The notes beneath the pieces were generated by a model, which ran no database searches, was not told the origin of the DNA, and was given only the letters and a program-made list of their open reading frames with translations. The position numbers and the translations under genes were made by a program. This document shows, in pieces, positions 18,073-27,321 of a DNA stretch of 64,000 nucleotides. Source of the stretch: Pedobacter sp. Leaf194 (GTDB lineage: Bacteria; Bacteroidota; Bacteroidia; Sphingobacteriales; Sphingobacteriaceae); contig NZ_LMPU01000009.1 in the NCBI RefSeq assembly GCF_001423945.1, forward strand, positions 186,416-250,415, written 5' to 3'. The first letter of the stretch is position 1, and each line of letters begins with the position of its first letter.

Positions 18073-18104
18073 AAACGGTCTGTATTTATGGGCCGTTTTT
18101 GTTT
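18073..18104 (+). terminator. Terminator of S4-aroB-desaturase unit
   Basis: Stem AAACGGTC with the complementary arm GGCCGTTT (one G-U pair) and a 10-base loop is followed by TTTGTTT. It lies a few bases after the desaturase stop. Confidence 0.6.
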
Positions 18105-18244
18105 AAGGGGATTTTGGAATTGAAAAACAATCTAAAGATTATCGACAGCCTTTAACAATCGGCAAATCCTTATTTCATACCCATTATTAAAACGGCCTAA
18201 AAGGCACAAAATTAAATTTTATTAAAAATAATTTAATTTTAGTA

Positions 18245-18274
18245 TTGACAAATTAAATTTTGTTATTACATTTG
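18245..18274 (+). promoter_or_regulatory. Promoter of pheA leader transcript
   Basis: TTG at 18245-18247 is followed after 19 bases by TACATTTG (18267-18274), an exact TAnnTTTG -7 box with standard spacing. Transcription would begin near 18282, about 11 bases before the leader-peptide ATG at 18293. It is the best promoter match in the window. Confidence 0.65.
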
Positions 18275-18292
18275 GCTCATTCAAAAGCAAAA

Positions 18293-18355
18293 ATGAAATT
18301 ATTCAACACATATTACTTTGGTTACTTTTACTATTTTAGTAAGAGCCGGGGCTAA
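18293..18355 (+). CDS. Aromatic leader peptide of the pheA attenuator
   Basis: A 20-codon frame, MKLFNTYYFGYFYYFSKSRG, contains five Tyr and four Phe codons, eight of these nine between codons 7 and 15. Such a density is the hallmark of a ribosome-mediated attenuator that senses charged tRNA-Tyr and tRNA-Phe. It starts about 11 bases after the inferred transcription start and its stop codon lies in the 5' arm of the antiterminator. The gene downstream encodes prephenate dehydratase, first committed step to Phe. The peptide itself probably has no function after translation. Confidence 0.85.
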   Translation: MKLFNTYYFGYFYYFSKSRG

Positions 18356-18424
18356 TATGCAAAATGATAGATAACAATATTAAAATGTATAAGAAAGTCC
18401 CGGCAAACAGCCGGGACTTTTTTG
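18325..18424 (+). promoter_or_regulatory. Transcription attenuator (pause, antiterminator and terminator hairpins)
   Basis: Three mutually exclusive pairings are visible. (1:2) CTTTTACT at 18325-18332 with AGTAAGAG at 18338-18345, covering the Tyr/Phe codons. (2:3) GCCGGGGCT at 18345-18353 with AGTCCCGGC at 18396-18404. (3:4) a perfect 11-bp terminator, AAAGTCCCGGC at 18394-18404 with GCCGGGACTTT at 18410-18420, followed by T's. A ribosome stalled early on the Tyr/Phe codons would free segment 2 to pair with 3 and block the terminator. A ribosome reaching the stop at 18353-18355 would cover segment 2 and allow termination. Confidence 0.85.
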
Positions 18425-18436
18425 TTTTACGCAAAA

Positions 18437-19270
18437 ATGGAAACGACAAAACGAGTAGCGATTCAAGGCATCAAAGCATCTTTTCATGAGGAAGCGGCCT
18501 ACAAATTCTTTGGTAAAAGCATCGAAACTGTAGAGTGCAACTCATTTAAAGAAACCTGCGATAAACTAGAGAAAAATGAGGCCGACTTCGTTGTCATGGC
18601 TATCGAAAACTCTATTGCCGGCAGCCTGTTGCCTAACTACACCTTAATCCGAGATTACGGCTTCTCGGTAGTTGGCGAAGTTTACCTTCCAATTCAATTG
18701 CATTTGATGGCCTTACCGGGCGTAAAATTTGATGACATCAAAATCGTGACCTCCCATCCTATCGCCATCCGCCAGTGTATAGATTTCTTTTACGATTATC
18801 CCCATATTAAAATTGTGGAAAGCAATGATACCGCTGCCTGTGCAAAACGTATTCAGGAAGAGAAACTAACAGACACAATGGCGATTGCAAATAGCCTGGC
18901 TGCAGAACTTTACGGATTAAATATTTTGGAGCGAAGGGTAGAATCAAATAAAAAAAACTACACCCGTTTTCTCATCCTGAAAAAGGACAAAACAGACGAG
19001 GGCAAAAAGATTAATAAAGCATCAATCTGTTTTCAGGTTGGCCACAAAGCGGGTTCTTTGGCAACAGTGTTGAACATTTTTGCCGAACAGGATGTAAGCT
19101 TAACAAAAATACAATCCATGCCGGTGCTGGGAAAAAGAAACGAATACTATTTTTACGTTGATTTAGAATGGCCAAGCACCGAGAAGTACGATAAAGCCGT
19201 TAGAAAAGCACTTAAGTACACGTCGAATTTCAACATTCTTGGAGAGTACCAGAAAAACGATAAAGTTTAA
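18437..19270 (+). CDS. pheA: Prephenate dehydratase
   Basis: 277 residues from ATG 18437; an upstream TTG at 18422 lies in the attenuator T tract. Converts prephenate to phenylpyruvate in Phe synthesis. The catalytic domain has IENSIAGSLLPNY and, near its end, the ESNKKNYTRFLIL motif with the conserved Thr-Arg-Phe. The last 80 residues are an ACT domain for Phe feedback inhibition (KAGSLATVLNIFAEQDVSLT, then IQSMP). There is no fused chorismate mutase; that activity is in the next gene. So the enzyme appears controlled by both feedback and upstream attenuation. Confidence 0.95.
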   Translation: METTKRVAIQGIKASFHEEAAYKFFGKSIETVECNSFKETCDKLEKNEADFVVMAIENSIAGSLLPNYTLIRDYGFSVVGEVYLPIQLHLMALPGVKFDDIKIVTSHPIAIRQCIDFFYDYPHIKIVESNDTAACAKRIQEEKLTDTMAIANSLAAELYGLNILERRVESNKKNYTRFLILKKDKTDEGKKINKASICFQVGHKAGSLATVLNIFAEQDVSLTKIQSMPVLGKRNEYYFYVDLEWPSTEKYDKAVRKALKYTSNFNILGEYQKNDKV

Positions 19271-19371
19271 ACTCATTACCGACTAGCATACAACAGCATT
19301 AAGTTAACAAATCGCCAATCAAGGCAAAAAAATTAAATAATCGAATTAAAATATATTACAAGCCATAAATC

Positions 19372-20511
19372 ATGAAACTTAATTTAAACATTCAACCTTT
19401 AAACACCTGGTTAAACGTAAACAACGAACCATTAATTATCTCAGGACCGTGCAGTGCAGAAACTGAAGAACAATTACTAACCACAGCGCATTTGTTGGCT
19501 GCAACCGGTAAAGTCTCAGTGCTAAGAGCTGGAATCTGGAAACCCCGCACTCGTCCGGGAGAGTTTGAAGGCATTGGAAGCATTGGTTTAGAGTGGTTAA
19601 AACGTGCTAAAGCGGAAACTGGTTTACCTACAGCTGTTGAGGTTGCAAATGCGAAACATGTTGAAGAGGCTTTAGCTGCTGGCGTTGATATTCTTTGGAT
19701 TGGTGCCCGTTCTACGGTAAATCCATTCACGGTACAGGAAATTGCCGATGCTTTGAAAGGACATGATGTTCCAGTACTAATAAAAAACCCGGTTAATCCC
19801 GATTTACAATTGTGGATTGGTGCAATTGAACGCATAAACGGTGCAGGAATCACCAAAATTGGTGCAATCCACCGCGGTTTCTCGTCATTCGAGAAAAGCT
19901 CTTTCCGCAACGAACCAATGTGGGAACTTGCTATTCAATTGAAAACATTATGCCCTGAACTGCCAATAATTAACGACCCAAGTCACATTTGCGGTAACCG
20001 TGAATTAATTCCATACATTTCGCAAAAAGCGTTGGATTTAGACATGCAGGGATTGATGATCGAATCGCACGTTGATCCGTCAGTAGCGTGGACAGATGCT
20101 AAACAACAGGTTACGCCTGCTGCTTTATCTGAACTGGTAGACCGCCTAACTGTTCGCGAACCTGAGGCACCGAATGAAGCTTTTGCTGATAAACTAGCTG
20201 ATTTACGTAAATCAATAGATAAAATTGACGACATTCTGCTTCAAAAATTAGGTGAGCGTATGGCAATTGTTGAAAAAATCGGCGAGTTTAAACGCGACAA
20301 TCAGGTAACGATTTTACAGGTAAACCGTTGGGATGCCATCATTAAAAAAGGTCACGCTTTTGCCAAGGCATTGAAGCTAGATTTAAACTTTACCGAAAAA
20401 TTCCTGGAATTGATGCACGGCGAATCTATTCGTAAACAAACTGAAATTATGAACGCTGGCAAAGTTGAAAAAGGCATTGCTGCTGAACAACATACAGAAG
20501 TAAAAGCTTAG
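19372..20511 (+). CDS. Bifunctional DAHP synthase / chorismate mutase
   Basis: 379 residues. The N-terminal 260 residues are a class I-beta-type DAHP synthase, the entry step to the shikimate pathway (ISGPCSAET, then RAGIWKPRTRPGEFEG, then IGAIHRGFSS, and NDPSHICG with a metal-binding His). The C-terminal 100 residues are an AroQ-type chorismate mutase helix bundle (LRKSIDKIDDILLQKLGERM, then VEKIGEFKRDN). This fusion is common in Bacteroidetes. It lies 101 bases after pheA in the same direction and probably shares its attenuated transcript. Confidence 0.93.
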   Translation: MKLNLNIQPLNTWLNVNNEPLIISGPCSAETEEQLLTTAHLLAATGKVSVLRAGIWKPRTRPGEFEGIGSIGLEWLKRAKAETGLPTAVEVANAKHVEEALAAGVDILWIGARSTVNPFTVQEIADALKGHDVPVLIKNPVNPDLQLWIGAIERINGAGITKIGAIHRGFSSFEKSSFRNEPMWELAIQLKTLCPELPIINDPSHICGNRELIPYISQKALDLDMQGLMIESHVDPSVAWTDAKQQVTPAALSELVDRLTVREPEAPNEAFADKLADLRKSIDKIDDILLQKLGERMAIVEKIGEFKRDNQVTILQVNRWDAIIKKGHAFAKALKLDLNFTEKFLELMHGESIRKQTEIMNAGKVEKGIAAEQHTEVKA

Positions 20512-20770
20512 TGAAGCTAATGGCTAAGCGGTTAAATGGTGCGCAATCGAAAGCCTGACCTGAAGACCAAAACATGAGATACCACGTTGTTGCAAGGTAC
20601 AGTAAGCAATCGTTTTAAAATTGTTGTTTATAAATGACGAACTAAATATAATGGTGTTGCATTCAAGCATGCGCATTCAAAGTTTGTCGGAGGACTTATT
20701 AGTAGCACTTCGACAGGCTTTGCATGACAGCGACTCCGCAACAACTCATTAAGAATAAAACCAGAATAAA
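20512..20770. other. Intergenic region before aroA
   Basis: 259 bases without a credible gene. It includes CACTTCGACAGGCTTTGCAT followed by GACAG, which looks like the common Bacteroidetes CTTCGACAGGCTCAG intergenic repeat in diverged form. No terminator hairpin or clear -7 box was found, so aroA could be read through from upstream. Confidence 0.4.
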
Positions 20771-22039
20771 ATGTCTAAAAATGCCTTAGTTTCTTTTAAA
20801 GGAACCAAGAATATTAAAACGGAAATCCAGTTAACAGGCTCAAAAAGCGAGTGCAACAGAGCGTTAATTATTAGTGCATTAAGCAGTAAGGTGGTACAGG
20901 TTAAAAATTTGTCGAACGCTGCTGATACCGTTACGCTAAATGCTATTTTAAATAATCTTGAAGAAGAACTGCAAGTAGAGATTCAGGAATCAAAAACGGT
21001 AGATGTTGGCCCGGCAGGAACGGCCATGCGCTTTCTTTCTGCATACCTTTCTGCAAAGAATGGGAATTTCCTGTTAACCGGCACCGAGCGAATGAAAAAA
21101 CGCCCGATTGGTATTTTGGCTCAAGCCTTGCAAACCATCGGTGCAGATATTTCCTATGCAGAGCAGGATGGATTTCCTCCGTTAAATATTATCGGCCCAT
21201 TAAATCAAAAAACAGCTCAGGTAAAAATAAAAGGTGATATAAGTAGCCAGTATATTTCTGCATTGCTGATGATTGCACCTGTTTTGCCACAAGGTTTAAC
21301 TTTAGAAATTGAAGGAGAACTTACTTCAAAGCCGTATGTAGATATGACTTTAGATATGTTGGCAGAAGTTGGTATTGCACATTCGTGGATCGAAAATTCG
21401 ATTACAATAGAACCACAGCCCTTTCAACCGGCAACTTTAACAGTCGAGCCTGATTGGAGTGCAGCGTCTTACTGGTATAGCATTGCAGCGTTGGCCGATT
21501 CGGCCGAAATTAGTTTGCCTGCTTTGAAGGAAAAAAGTTTGCAGGGTGATAGTCAAATTCAGAAAATCATGAAAATTTTCGGGATTGCTACTGCTAAAAA
21601 TGATAATGGTGTCTTAATCACTAATTTAGGATTAGCATTAGAAACGAACCAGGTTTTGGACTTGAAAACATGCCCTGATTTGGCACAGACAATTATCGTT
21701 GTAGCCGCCGCATTAGGCAAAAACATGTCGTTTACTGGCCTGGAAACATTAAAAATTAAAGAAACCGACCGCATTGCGGCTTTGCAAAATGAACTGGCAA
21801 AGATTGGGGTTACTTTAACTGAAAACAATTTGGTTTATACCTTAAATACCGACGAACTGCATTTTCCTGAAAAAATTACCGTTGCCACCTATGAAGACCA
21901 CCGCATGGCTATGGCTTTTGCGCCACTTGCATTACTAATTAATGAGGTAGAAATTGAAGAAATGCAGGTCGTAGAAAAATCTTATCCCTATTTTTGGGAA
22001 GATTTGAAAAAAGCAGGATTCTCCGTAGAAACTATTTAA
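20771..22039 (+). CDS. aroA: 3-phosphoshikimate 1-carboxyvinyltransferase (EPSP synthase)
   Basis: 422 residues. Joins shikimate-3-phosphate and PEP. The family motifs are present: [13 protein letters not shown] near residue 22, [16 protein letters not shown] near 79, [20 protein letters not shown], and [13 protein letters not shown] near 326. PEP-binding Arg and Lys positions are retained. A '[11 protein letters not shown]' loop replaces the DxGNSGTxxR of enterobacterial enzymes, as I recall for Bacteroidetes enzymes. aroC follows 67 bases later in the same direction. Confidence 0.95.
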   Translation: MSKNALVSFKGTKNIKTEIQLTGSKSECNRALIISALSSKVVQVKNLSNAADTVTLNAILNNLEEELQVEIQESKTVDVGPAGTAMRFLSAYLSAKNGNFLLTGTERMKKRPIGILAQALQTIGADISYAEQDGFPPLNIIGPLNQKTAQVKIKGDISSQYISALLMIAPVLPQGLTLEIEGELTSKPYVDMTLDMLAEVGIAHSWIENSITIEPQPFQPATLTVEPDWSAASYWYSIAALADSAEISLPALKEKSLQGDSQIQKIMKIFGIATAKNDNGVLITNLGLALETNQVLDLKTCPDLAQTIIVVAAALGKNMSFTGLETLKIKETDRIAALQNELAKIGVTLTENNLVYTLNTDELHFPEKITVATYEDHRMAMAFAPLALLINEVEIEEMQVVEKSYPYFWEDLKKAGFSVETI

Positions 22040-22106
22040 CATTAGATATTTAGATTGTGAGTTAACACAGTCTATCTTCAAAAAATCAACCATTTATAAA
22101 TTAAAT

Positions 22107-23204
22107 ATGGCAGGCAATTCATTTGGTCATCTATTCCGCATCACCACATTTGGCGAATCTCATGGCGTGGCCATTGGCGTAATTATCGACGGGTGTCCGG
22201 CGCAGTTGGATATAGATTTAGATTTTATTCAATCAGAACTGGATAAACGCAAGCCAGGGCAATCGAAAATTACCACGCAAAGGAAAGAAAGTGACACTGC
22301 TCAAATTTTGTCGGGTGTTTTCGATGGAAAAAGCACAGGGACACCAATCGCTTTGCTTATTCCTAATGAAGATCAACGTTCTAAAGATTATGGCCATAAT
22401 GTAGATGTGTACCGGCCAAGCCATGCAGATTATGTTTATGATGCAAAATATGGCATCCGCGACCATCGGGGTGGCGGGCGTTCATCGGCACGAGAAACGG
22501 CTGCAAGGGTAGCCGCAGGTGCAATTGCCAAGTTATTTCTGAAACAACAAGGCATAGAGATTTTCGCTCACGTTACCTCCGTTGGTAACATTGATGCGCC
22601 GAACCTGGAAAGCAACGACTTATCGGCCTTATTAACCATTAGAGAGGAAAATATTGTTCGCTGCGCCGACCCTGCAACAGCACATGAAATGATTGAATTT
22701 ATCGATTCGGTTAGAAAAGAGGGTGACACCGTAGGTGGTAAAATCGGCTGCATAGTTAAGGGTTGCCCGGCTGGATTGGGCGAACCTGTTTTCGATAAAT
22801 TACATGCTGATTTGGGCAAAGCGATGCTTAGCATTAATGCCGTACATGGTTTTGAGTATGGCTCAGGCTTCGCAGGGAGCGAATTACGAGGATCGGAACA
22901 TAATGATATTCCTCAACCAAAAGCAGCAGATTCAAAAGTTTTCAAAACAACTACCAATTACGCCGGCGGCATATTAGGCGGAATTTCCAACGGCATGGAT
23001 ATTACATTCAAAGTGGCGTTTAAACCGGTTGCAACTATTATGCACAATCAGCAAACTATAAATGCTGCTGGTGAGGCGTCAGAAATAAAAGGCAAAGGTC
23101 GCCATGACCCCTGCGTAGTACCGAGAGCAGTTGTAATTGTTGAAGCCATGGCTGCATTAGTATTGGCAGACCAGTTTTTAAGAAATAAAGTGAGTGTGGT
23201 TTAA
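22107..23204 (+). CDS. aroC: Chorismate synthase
   Basis: 365 residues. FMN-dependent final step of the shikimate pathway, giving chorismate. Signatures are clear: [18 protein letters not shown] near residue 15, [20 protein letters not shown] near 120, and the C-terminal [17 protein letters not shown]. Length is normal. It completes a block with DAHP synthase, aroA and (5 kb upstream) aroB; aroD, aroE, aroK and tyrA are not in the window. Confidence 0.97.
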   Translation: MAGNSFGHLFRITTFGESHGVAIGVIIDGCPAQLDIDLDFIQSELDKRKPGQSKITTQRKESDTAQILSGVFDGKSTGTPIALLIPNEDQRSKDYGHNVDVYRPSHADYVYDAKYGIRDHRGGGRSSARETAARVAAGAIAKLFLKQQGIEIFAHVTSVGNIDAPNLESNDLSALLTIREENIVRCADPATAHEMIEFIDSVRKEGDTVGGKIGCIVKGCPAGLGEPVFDKLHADLGKAMLSINAVHGFEYGSGFAGSELRGSEHNDIPQPKAADSKVFKTTTNYAGGILGGISNGMDITFKVAFKPVATIMHNQQTINAAGEASEIKGKGRHDPCVVPRAVVIVEAMAALVLADQFLRNKVSVV

Positions 23205-23301
23205 AGAAATAACTCATTTTAGACACGATGAATTCATTTTTACAACATAAATTATTTCACACCTCATAATTACGGAAGTTCATTTATCAAGATAGCAAAT
23301 C

Positions 23302-23910
23302 ATGAAAATCCTCTCTATCCTGCTGATATTCCTAAGTGTAAACACTTTTGCTCAATCGTTTTCCGAGCAAATTGCAAAGCATCGCGAAAGCTACAAACAG
23401 GATTTTGTTAAGGACAATTATGCTCCCTTGAAGGAAAATGACTTACAAGATCTTCATTTTTACGATGCCGACAGTACCTTTCGAATTTTGGCAGATGTCG
23501 AAATTTTAAAAAACCAAAAGGTGTTTAAAATGCCCACCTACGACGGAACAAGCAAGGAATTTTATAGATATGCGAAAATTAATTTCAGCTTAAACGGAAA
23601 AACGGTTACGATGACTTTATACAAGAGCATGGCCTTAGCTGGCAACCCGGCGTATAAGGATTTACTGTTTTTGCCGTTTACCGACGAAACAAACAATAAA
23701 GAGACCTACGGTGGCGGTAGGTATATAGATTTGAGTTCGAAAGCAATTGCAAACAACAAAATCGAAATCGACTTTAACAAAGCATATAACCCATATTGTG
23801 CTTATAGCGATGGATACCGTTGCCCTGTTCCGCCTGAAGAGAATGATTTGCAATTAGAAATTAAGGCCGGCGAAATGAATTACACGGGCGAAAAGAAACA
23901 TAAAAAGTGA
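23302..23910 (+). CDS. DUF1684 family exported protein
   Basis: 202 residues with a signal peptide (cleavage after about residue 17, FAQ). The core matches what I recall of DUF1684: LHFYDADSTFRI, then ETYGGGRYIDL, then IDFNKAYNPYCAYSDGYRCP and VPPEENDLQLEIKAGE. Function is not established; the paired Cys and Tyr/Asn-rich loop may bind metal or ligand. It stands alone between aroC and the LytTR regulator gene. Confidence 0.8.
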   Translation: MKILSILLIFLSVNTFAQSFSEQIAKHRESYKQDFVKDNYAPLKENDLQDLHFYDADSTFRILADVEILKNQKVFKMPTYDGTSKEFYRYAKINFSLNGKTVTMTLYKSMALAGNPAYKDLLFLPFTDETNNKETYGGGRYIDLSSKAIANNKIEIDFNKAYNPYCAYSDGYRCPVPPEENDLQLEIKAGEMNYTGEKKHKK

Positions 23911-24000
23911 TTTCTGTTCCATTGGCGGATTAAAATCTTATATTTAGGTAAAACAAATGTTACAAAATGCTTGTTTAAGAAATCTAAATTGACCCTTGCT

Positions 24001-24747
24001 ATGTATAGTTGTTTGATAATTGACGATAATGAAATAGAGCGTGACGCTATCGAATTGCATTTAAGAAAAATACCGAATCTGAATATTGTTGCCATTTGTA
24101 AGAACGGAATTGAAGCTGCAACTATCCTATCCAAACAAGATCTAAATATCGTTTTCTCGGACATAGACATGCCTGAACTATCAGGCACGGAGCTTTATAA
24201 ATCTCTAAAAAACAAGCCCCTATTTATATTCATTACCTCTCATAGCCATTATGCGGCAGAGAGTTTTGATTTAGATGCCATCGATTTTGTAGTAAAACCC
24301 GCCACATTTGAACGGCTGTTGAAAGCGACAAACAAAGCGATAGAATATCTTGAGCTTAGAAAAAATGCTTCCCAAATAAGTGATGACCTCACCAAATCGG
24401 TTGAAAATAACGATGATTATTTCTTTTTCAGAGAAACTAAAGGCATCACCAAATTAAATTACAAAGATGTTATTTACATCGAGAGCATGGGCGATTTTTC
24501 TAAAATCTACACCAGCGACGAAAAACATGTTATACTCGTTGGACTAAAAAATCTGGAAAAGCAACTACCTGATTTTTTTGCGAGAGTGCATAAACAATAC
24601 ATTATAAATGTTAACCACATCTCAACAATAACATCTCACGAAGTTCATTTAACGCAAAACTTTACCGTGCCAATAAGCGCAATGAACAGGCAGGAACTTT
24701 TAGACAAGGTGATTGACAAAAAAACTTTATCGAGATTTAAAAAATAA
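24001..24747 (+). CDS. LytTR-family response regulator
   Basis: 248 residues from ATG 24001 (an in-frame TTG at 23971 has less support). The N-terminal receiver domain has acidic Asp8/Asp9 and phosphoacceptor Asp54 (VFSDIDMP), with FVVKP as the conserved Lys. The C-terminal LytTR DNA-binding domain has YKDVIYIESMGDFSKIYT and FARVHKQYIINVNHI. It is tail-to-tail, one base apart, with a TPR histidine kinase, which is the obvious partner candidate. Confidence 0.9.
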   Translation: MYSCLIIDDNEIERDAIELHLRKIPNLNIVAICKNGIEAATILSKQDLNIVFSDIDMPELSGTELYKSLKNKPLFIFITSHSHYAAESFDLDAIDFVVKPATFERLLKATNKAIEYLELRKNASQISDDLTKSVENNDDYFFFRETKGITKLNYKDVIYIESMGDFSKIYTSDEKHVILVGLKNLEKQLPDFFARVHKQYIINVNHISTITSHEVHLTQNFTVPISAMNRQELLDKVIDKKTLSRFKK

Positions 24748-24748
24748 A

Positions 24749-27076
24749 TCAGGCTTTTTTAAGGCAGAGCGTAAATTTACTGCCGCTATTTTTTACAGAG
24801 TCAACTGCTATTTTGCTCTCCATCAATCCCATAAAGGTTCTGCATAACAGTAAGCCTAGCCCGGTACCTTTTTCGCGATTTGTTCCCGGCGTACTCACTC
24901 CAGCCCCCTGGTATTCTGATTTATTGAAATGGCTTACCTGTTCCTCGCTCATACCAATGCCCGTATCGCAAATTTCAATCTGCAGTTCTTCGCCCACAAT
25001 TTTTGATTCCAACATTATCTTTCCGTGTTCGGGCGTAAATTTTATCGCGTTGCTAATCAAATTCCTCACAACAAGGCCGAGCATATTTGCGTCCGCTTTA
25101 CACTCCGCATCTTCGCAAATGTTATTTTGGATTTCTATCCGCTTCAATTCTGCAGTGCTTTTAAATGAATCAACAATTTCTTCACTTAAATTTCGGGCAT
25201 TCAATGTTTCCAGGTAAGGATTAAAACCCTGCATCTGGCTAGCTGCCCAATTGAGCAAATTTTCCATCATGGATGAAGTGTAAGCCAGACTATTTTTAAG
25301 TAGAGCAGCATAACGATTCAACTTATCCTGCTCAATATTTCCCTCCTCAAGTAGCTGAATAAAAGACAGTAAGGAGTTAACCGGGGTACGCATATCATGA
25401 CTAACAACACTAAAGATCCGGTCTTTTACCTTACTTAACTGCTCAAGCTCGCGCTTCTGCTTATTTATTATTTTGTTTAGTCGCGTTGTTTTTCTTTGGT
25501 TGAAATATATCAAGCCGGCTGTAAATAAAACGAGTGCAAAAGCCACTGATAAGAATATTTTAACTTTGCCATCATACATAATCTGCTGATTTTGTTCTGA
25601 TATTTGTCGGTTTTTTATCAATGCCTCATTTTTCGATAAGAGCTCAGACCTTTCAAAACTATTACTTTGTGCCCGTTTTTCGTTTTCTAAATCTTTTTGT
25701 TCCTGAAGAAATTTTAAACGCTGAAGCATTTTCTCCTTGTCACTCAAATCGAGCTGTTGCTGTCGCAGAATTAACTTTTGATGTTGCTGCTTCGCTAATA
25801 AAACCTGTTGTTGCAAAACAGCGTCTGTAAACTGTTGCTTTAATTGATAATCTTTTTCTTTAATACCGAAATCGAGCTGCATTTGCCGGCGGGTTATCTC
25901 TTTCTCCTTTTCCGCATTAAATATTTCTTCTTTCACGATAACGTATTGCTTATAAAAAGCCAGCGATTCGTCGTATTTTTTAAACTTATCATAGGCTTCA
26001 CTCAACGCTAAATTCGTGTCTCTTTCCAGATCTAATAATTTATTTTGCTGAGCAATATTTAATGCCTGGGTAAGTAGCTTTACTGCATTCACATAATCGC
26101 GTTGGTGCATGTAAAAATCACCTAAAGCTTTCAGGCTGTGCGCATAATCCTTTTTAGAATTCGATTTTTTACTAACTTCTATCGAGCCCTGGTAAGATTT
26201 GAAGGCCAAATCCTTCTGACCTAGTTTTTCATAAACCCAACCCAAATTAACCCTGTTTGAGCTAATGATATCATCATTCTCCTCATCTTTTTCTGCAAGT
26301 TTTAATGCTTTCTTAAAATTTTCGAGGGCCACAGTAAGTTTTTGTTCGGGTAAAATATCCATTGAAAGCAGCTCTCCCTGGCTTGCTGCGAAATAAGCCA
26401 AGCCAATTGCTTCATAAGCGACAGCCTGGCCTCTTTCATCATTATTTTTAATAAAAAAAGTCAAAGCTATTTTGGCATATTCCAAAGCTTTTTTATGCTG
26501 ACCCAAATCCTGAAAAATGGATGAAATGTTAATGTAGCAACTCGATAAATTAGCCTCGCTGTTTGTTTTTTGATAAATCGCAACCGCTTTTTGATTCATT
26601 TCCAGTGCCTTAGCATAATCTGGTATGGCAACATACATGGCGCCTAAACTCATGTAAATGCCCGCTGCCCTTGTCTGATTATTTACAGATAAATATTCTT
26701 TAAGCGATTTTAAATAATTTTCTTCGGCTTTCTGGTAGTTTGATAAGCCATGATAATATAAGCCAAGCCGGTTGTAAATTAAACCGGCAAAATTTTTCGA
26801 ATTTAATTTATTTGATAGCTGAATACCTTTAAGTGCAAAATCCTCTACCTTCTCAGGATTATTCATTCGACTATATTGCCGGATGATGTCGAGATAAAGT
26901 GAAATTCTAACCGAATCCTGTTTTGGATAATTTTGGTTTAGTTTTAATAAACTATCCAGTCTGTTGATTTGCTGCGAACTCTGGCCGAAAGAAAGGTTTC
27001 CAAAAAACATCAAAGTCAGCAGAATTAGATTTCTACAACGCCTTATTTTGATATAATTGAAGCACATGAAAACCAT
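24749..27076 (-). CDS. TPR-containing sensor histidine kinase
   Basis: 775 residues. An N-terminal signal/anchor (ILLTLMFFGNLSFG) is followed by about seven tetratricopeptide repeats (residues about 50-380) in the periplasm, a long coiled coil (about 385-500), one membrane helix (about 505-525), a HisKA domain with His560 in VVSHDMRTP and an ATPase domain (DTGIGMS, GTGLGLLLC). This layout is common in Bacteroidetes, with TPRs sensing an envelope partner. No receiver domain is fused. A second ATG three codons inside is an equally possible start. Confidence 0.88.
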   Translation of the reverse strand: MVFMCFNYIKIRRCRNLILLTLMFFGNLSFGQSSQQINRLDSLLKLNQNYPKQDSVRISLYLDIIRQYSRMNNPEKVEDFALKGIQLSNKLNSKNFAGLIYNRLGLYYHGLSNYQKAEENYLKSLKEYLSVNNQTRAAGIYMSLGAMYVAIPDYAKALEMNQKAVAIYQKTNSEANLSSCYINISSIFQDLGQHKKALEYAKIALTFFIKNNDERGQAVAYEAIGLAYFAASQGELLSMDILPEQKLTVALENFKKALKLAEKDEENDDIISSNRVNLGWVYEKLGQKDLAFKSYQGSIEVSKKSNSKKDYAHSLKALGDFYMHQRDYVNAVKLLTQALNIAQQNKLLDLERDTNLALSEAYDKFKKYDESLAFYKQYVIVKEEIFNAEKEKEITRRQMQLDFGIKEKDYQLKQQFTDAVLQQQVLLAKQQHQKLILRQQQLDLSDKEKMLQRLKFLQEQKDLENEKRAQSNSFERSELLSKNEALIKNRQISEQNQQIMYDGKVKIFLSVAFALVLFTAGLIYFNQRKTTRLNKIINKQKRELEQLSKVKDRIFSVVSHDMRTPVNSLLSFIQLLEEGNIEQDKLNRYAALLKNSLAYTSSMMENLLNWAASQMQGFNPYLETLNARNLSEEIVDSFKSTAELKRIEIQNNICEDAECKADANMLGLVVRNLISNAIKFTPEHGKIMLESKIVGEELQIEICDTGIGMSEEQVSHFNKSEYQGAGVSTPGTNREKGTGLGLLLCRTFMGLMESKIAVDSVKNSGSKFTLCLKKA

Positions 27077-27261
27077 TAGCTAGACTACAACTGAGAATAA
27101 AAAATTCATACTGAAAAAAATCAGCGTGTAAGCACTGGTAATGAGAAGAATGGCAAATAAATTAACGGGACTGATTGATTTCTTAAACAGGGCGTAATAT
27201 AACTTTTTTATTTGATTATGATAATGAAAAGCGTTTTTTACATAACCTGAAAGCAGATCAT

Positions 27262-27294
27262 ACCTCTTTTGTTTTTATTTACTACAAAAGAGGT
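27262..27294. other. Long inverted repeat downstream of E1 dehydrogenase gene
   Basis: ACCTCTTTTGT (27262-27272) and ACAAAAGAGGT (27284-27294) form a perfect 11-bp stem with an 11-base loop, 28 bases past the E1 stop. No T tract follows on either strand, so it may be a 3'-end stabiliser or an imperfect terminator. Confidence 0.5.
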
Positions 27295-27321
27295 ACCTGC
27301 TGATAAAGACGATCGTTCCGG

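Noticed and set aside
18068..18436. T-box riboswitch before pheA
   Set aside because: No T-box core was found, and the leader peptide with three competing hairpins explains the region fully.
19392..19910. A 172-codon minus-strand open frame opposite the DAHP synthase gene
   Set aside because: It lies wholly within a well-supported gene, has no recognisable motif and is explained by the codon bias of the sense strand.
20700..20745. Insertion sequence end near CTTCGACAGGCT
   Set aside because: The string resembles a scattered intergenic repeat; no transposase or paired terminal repeat is present.
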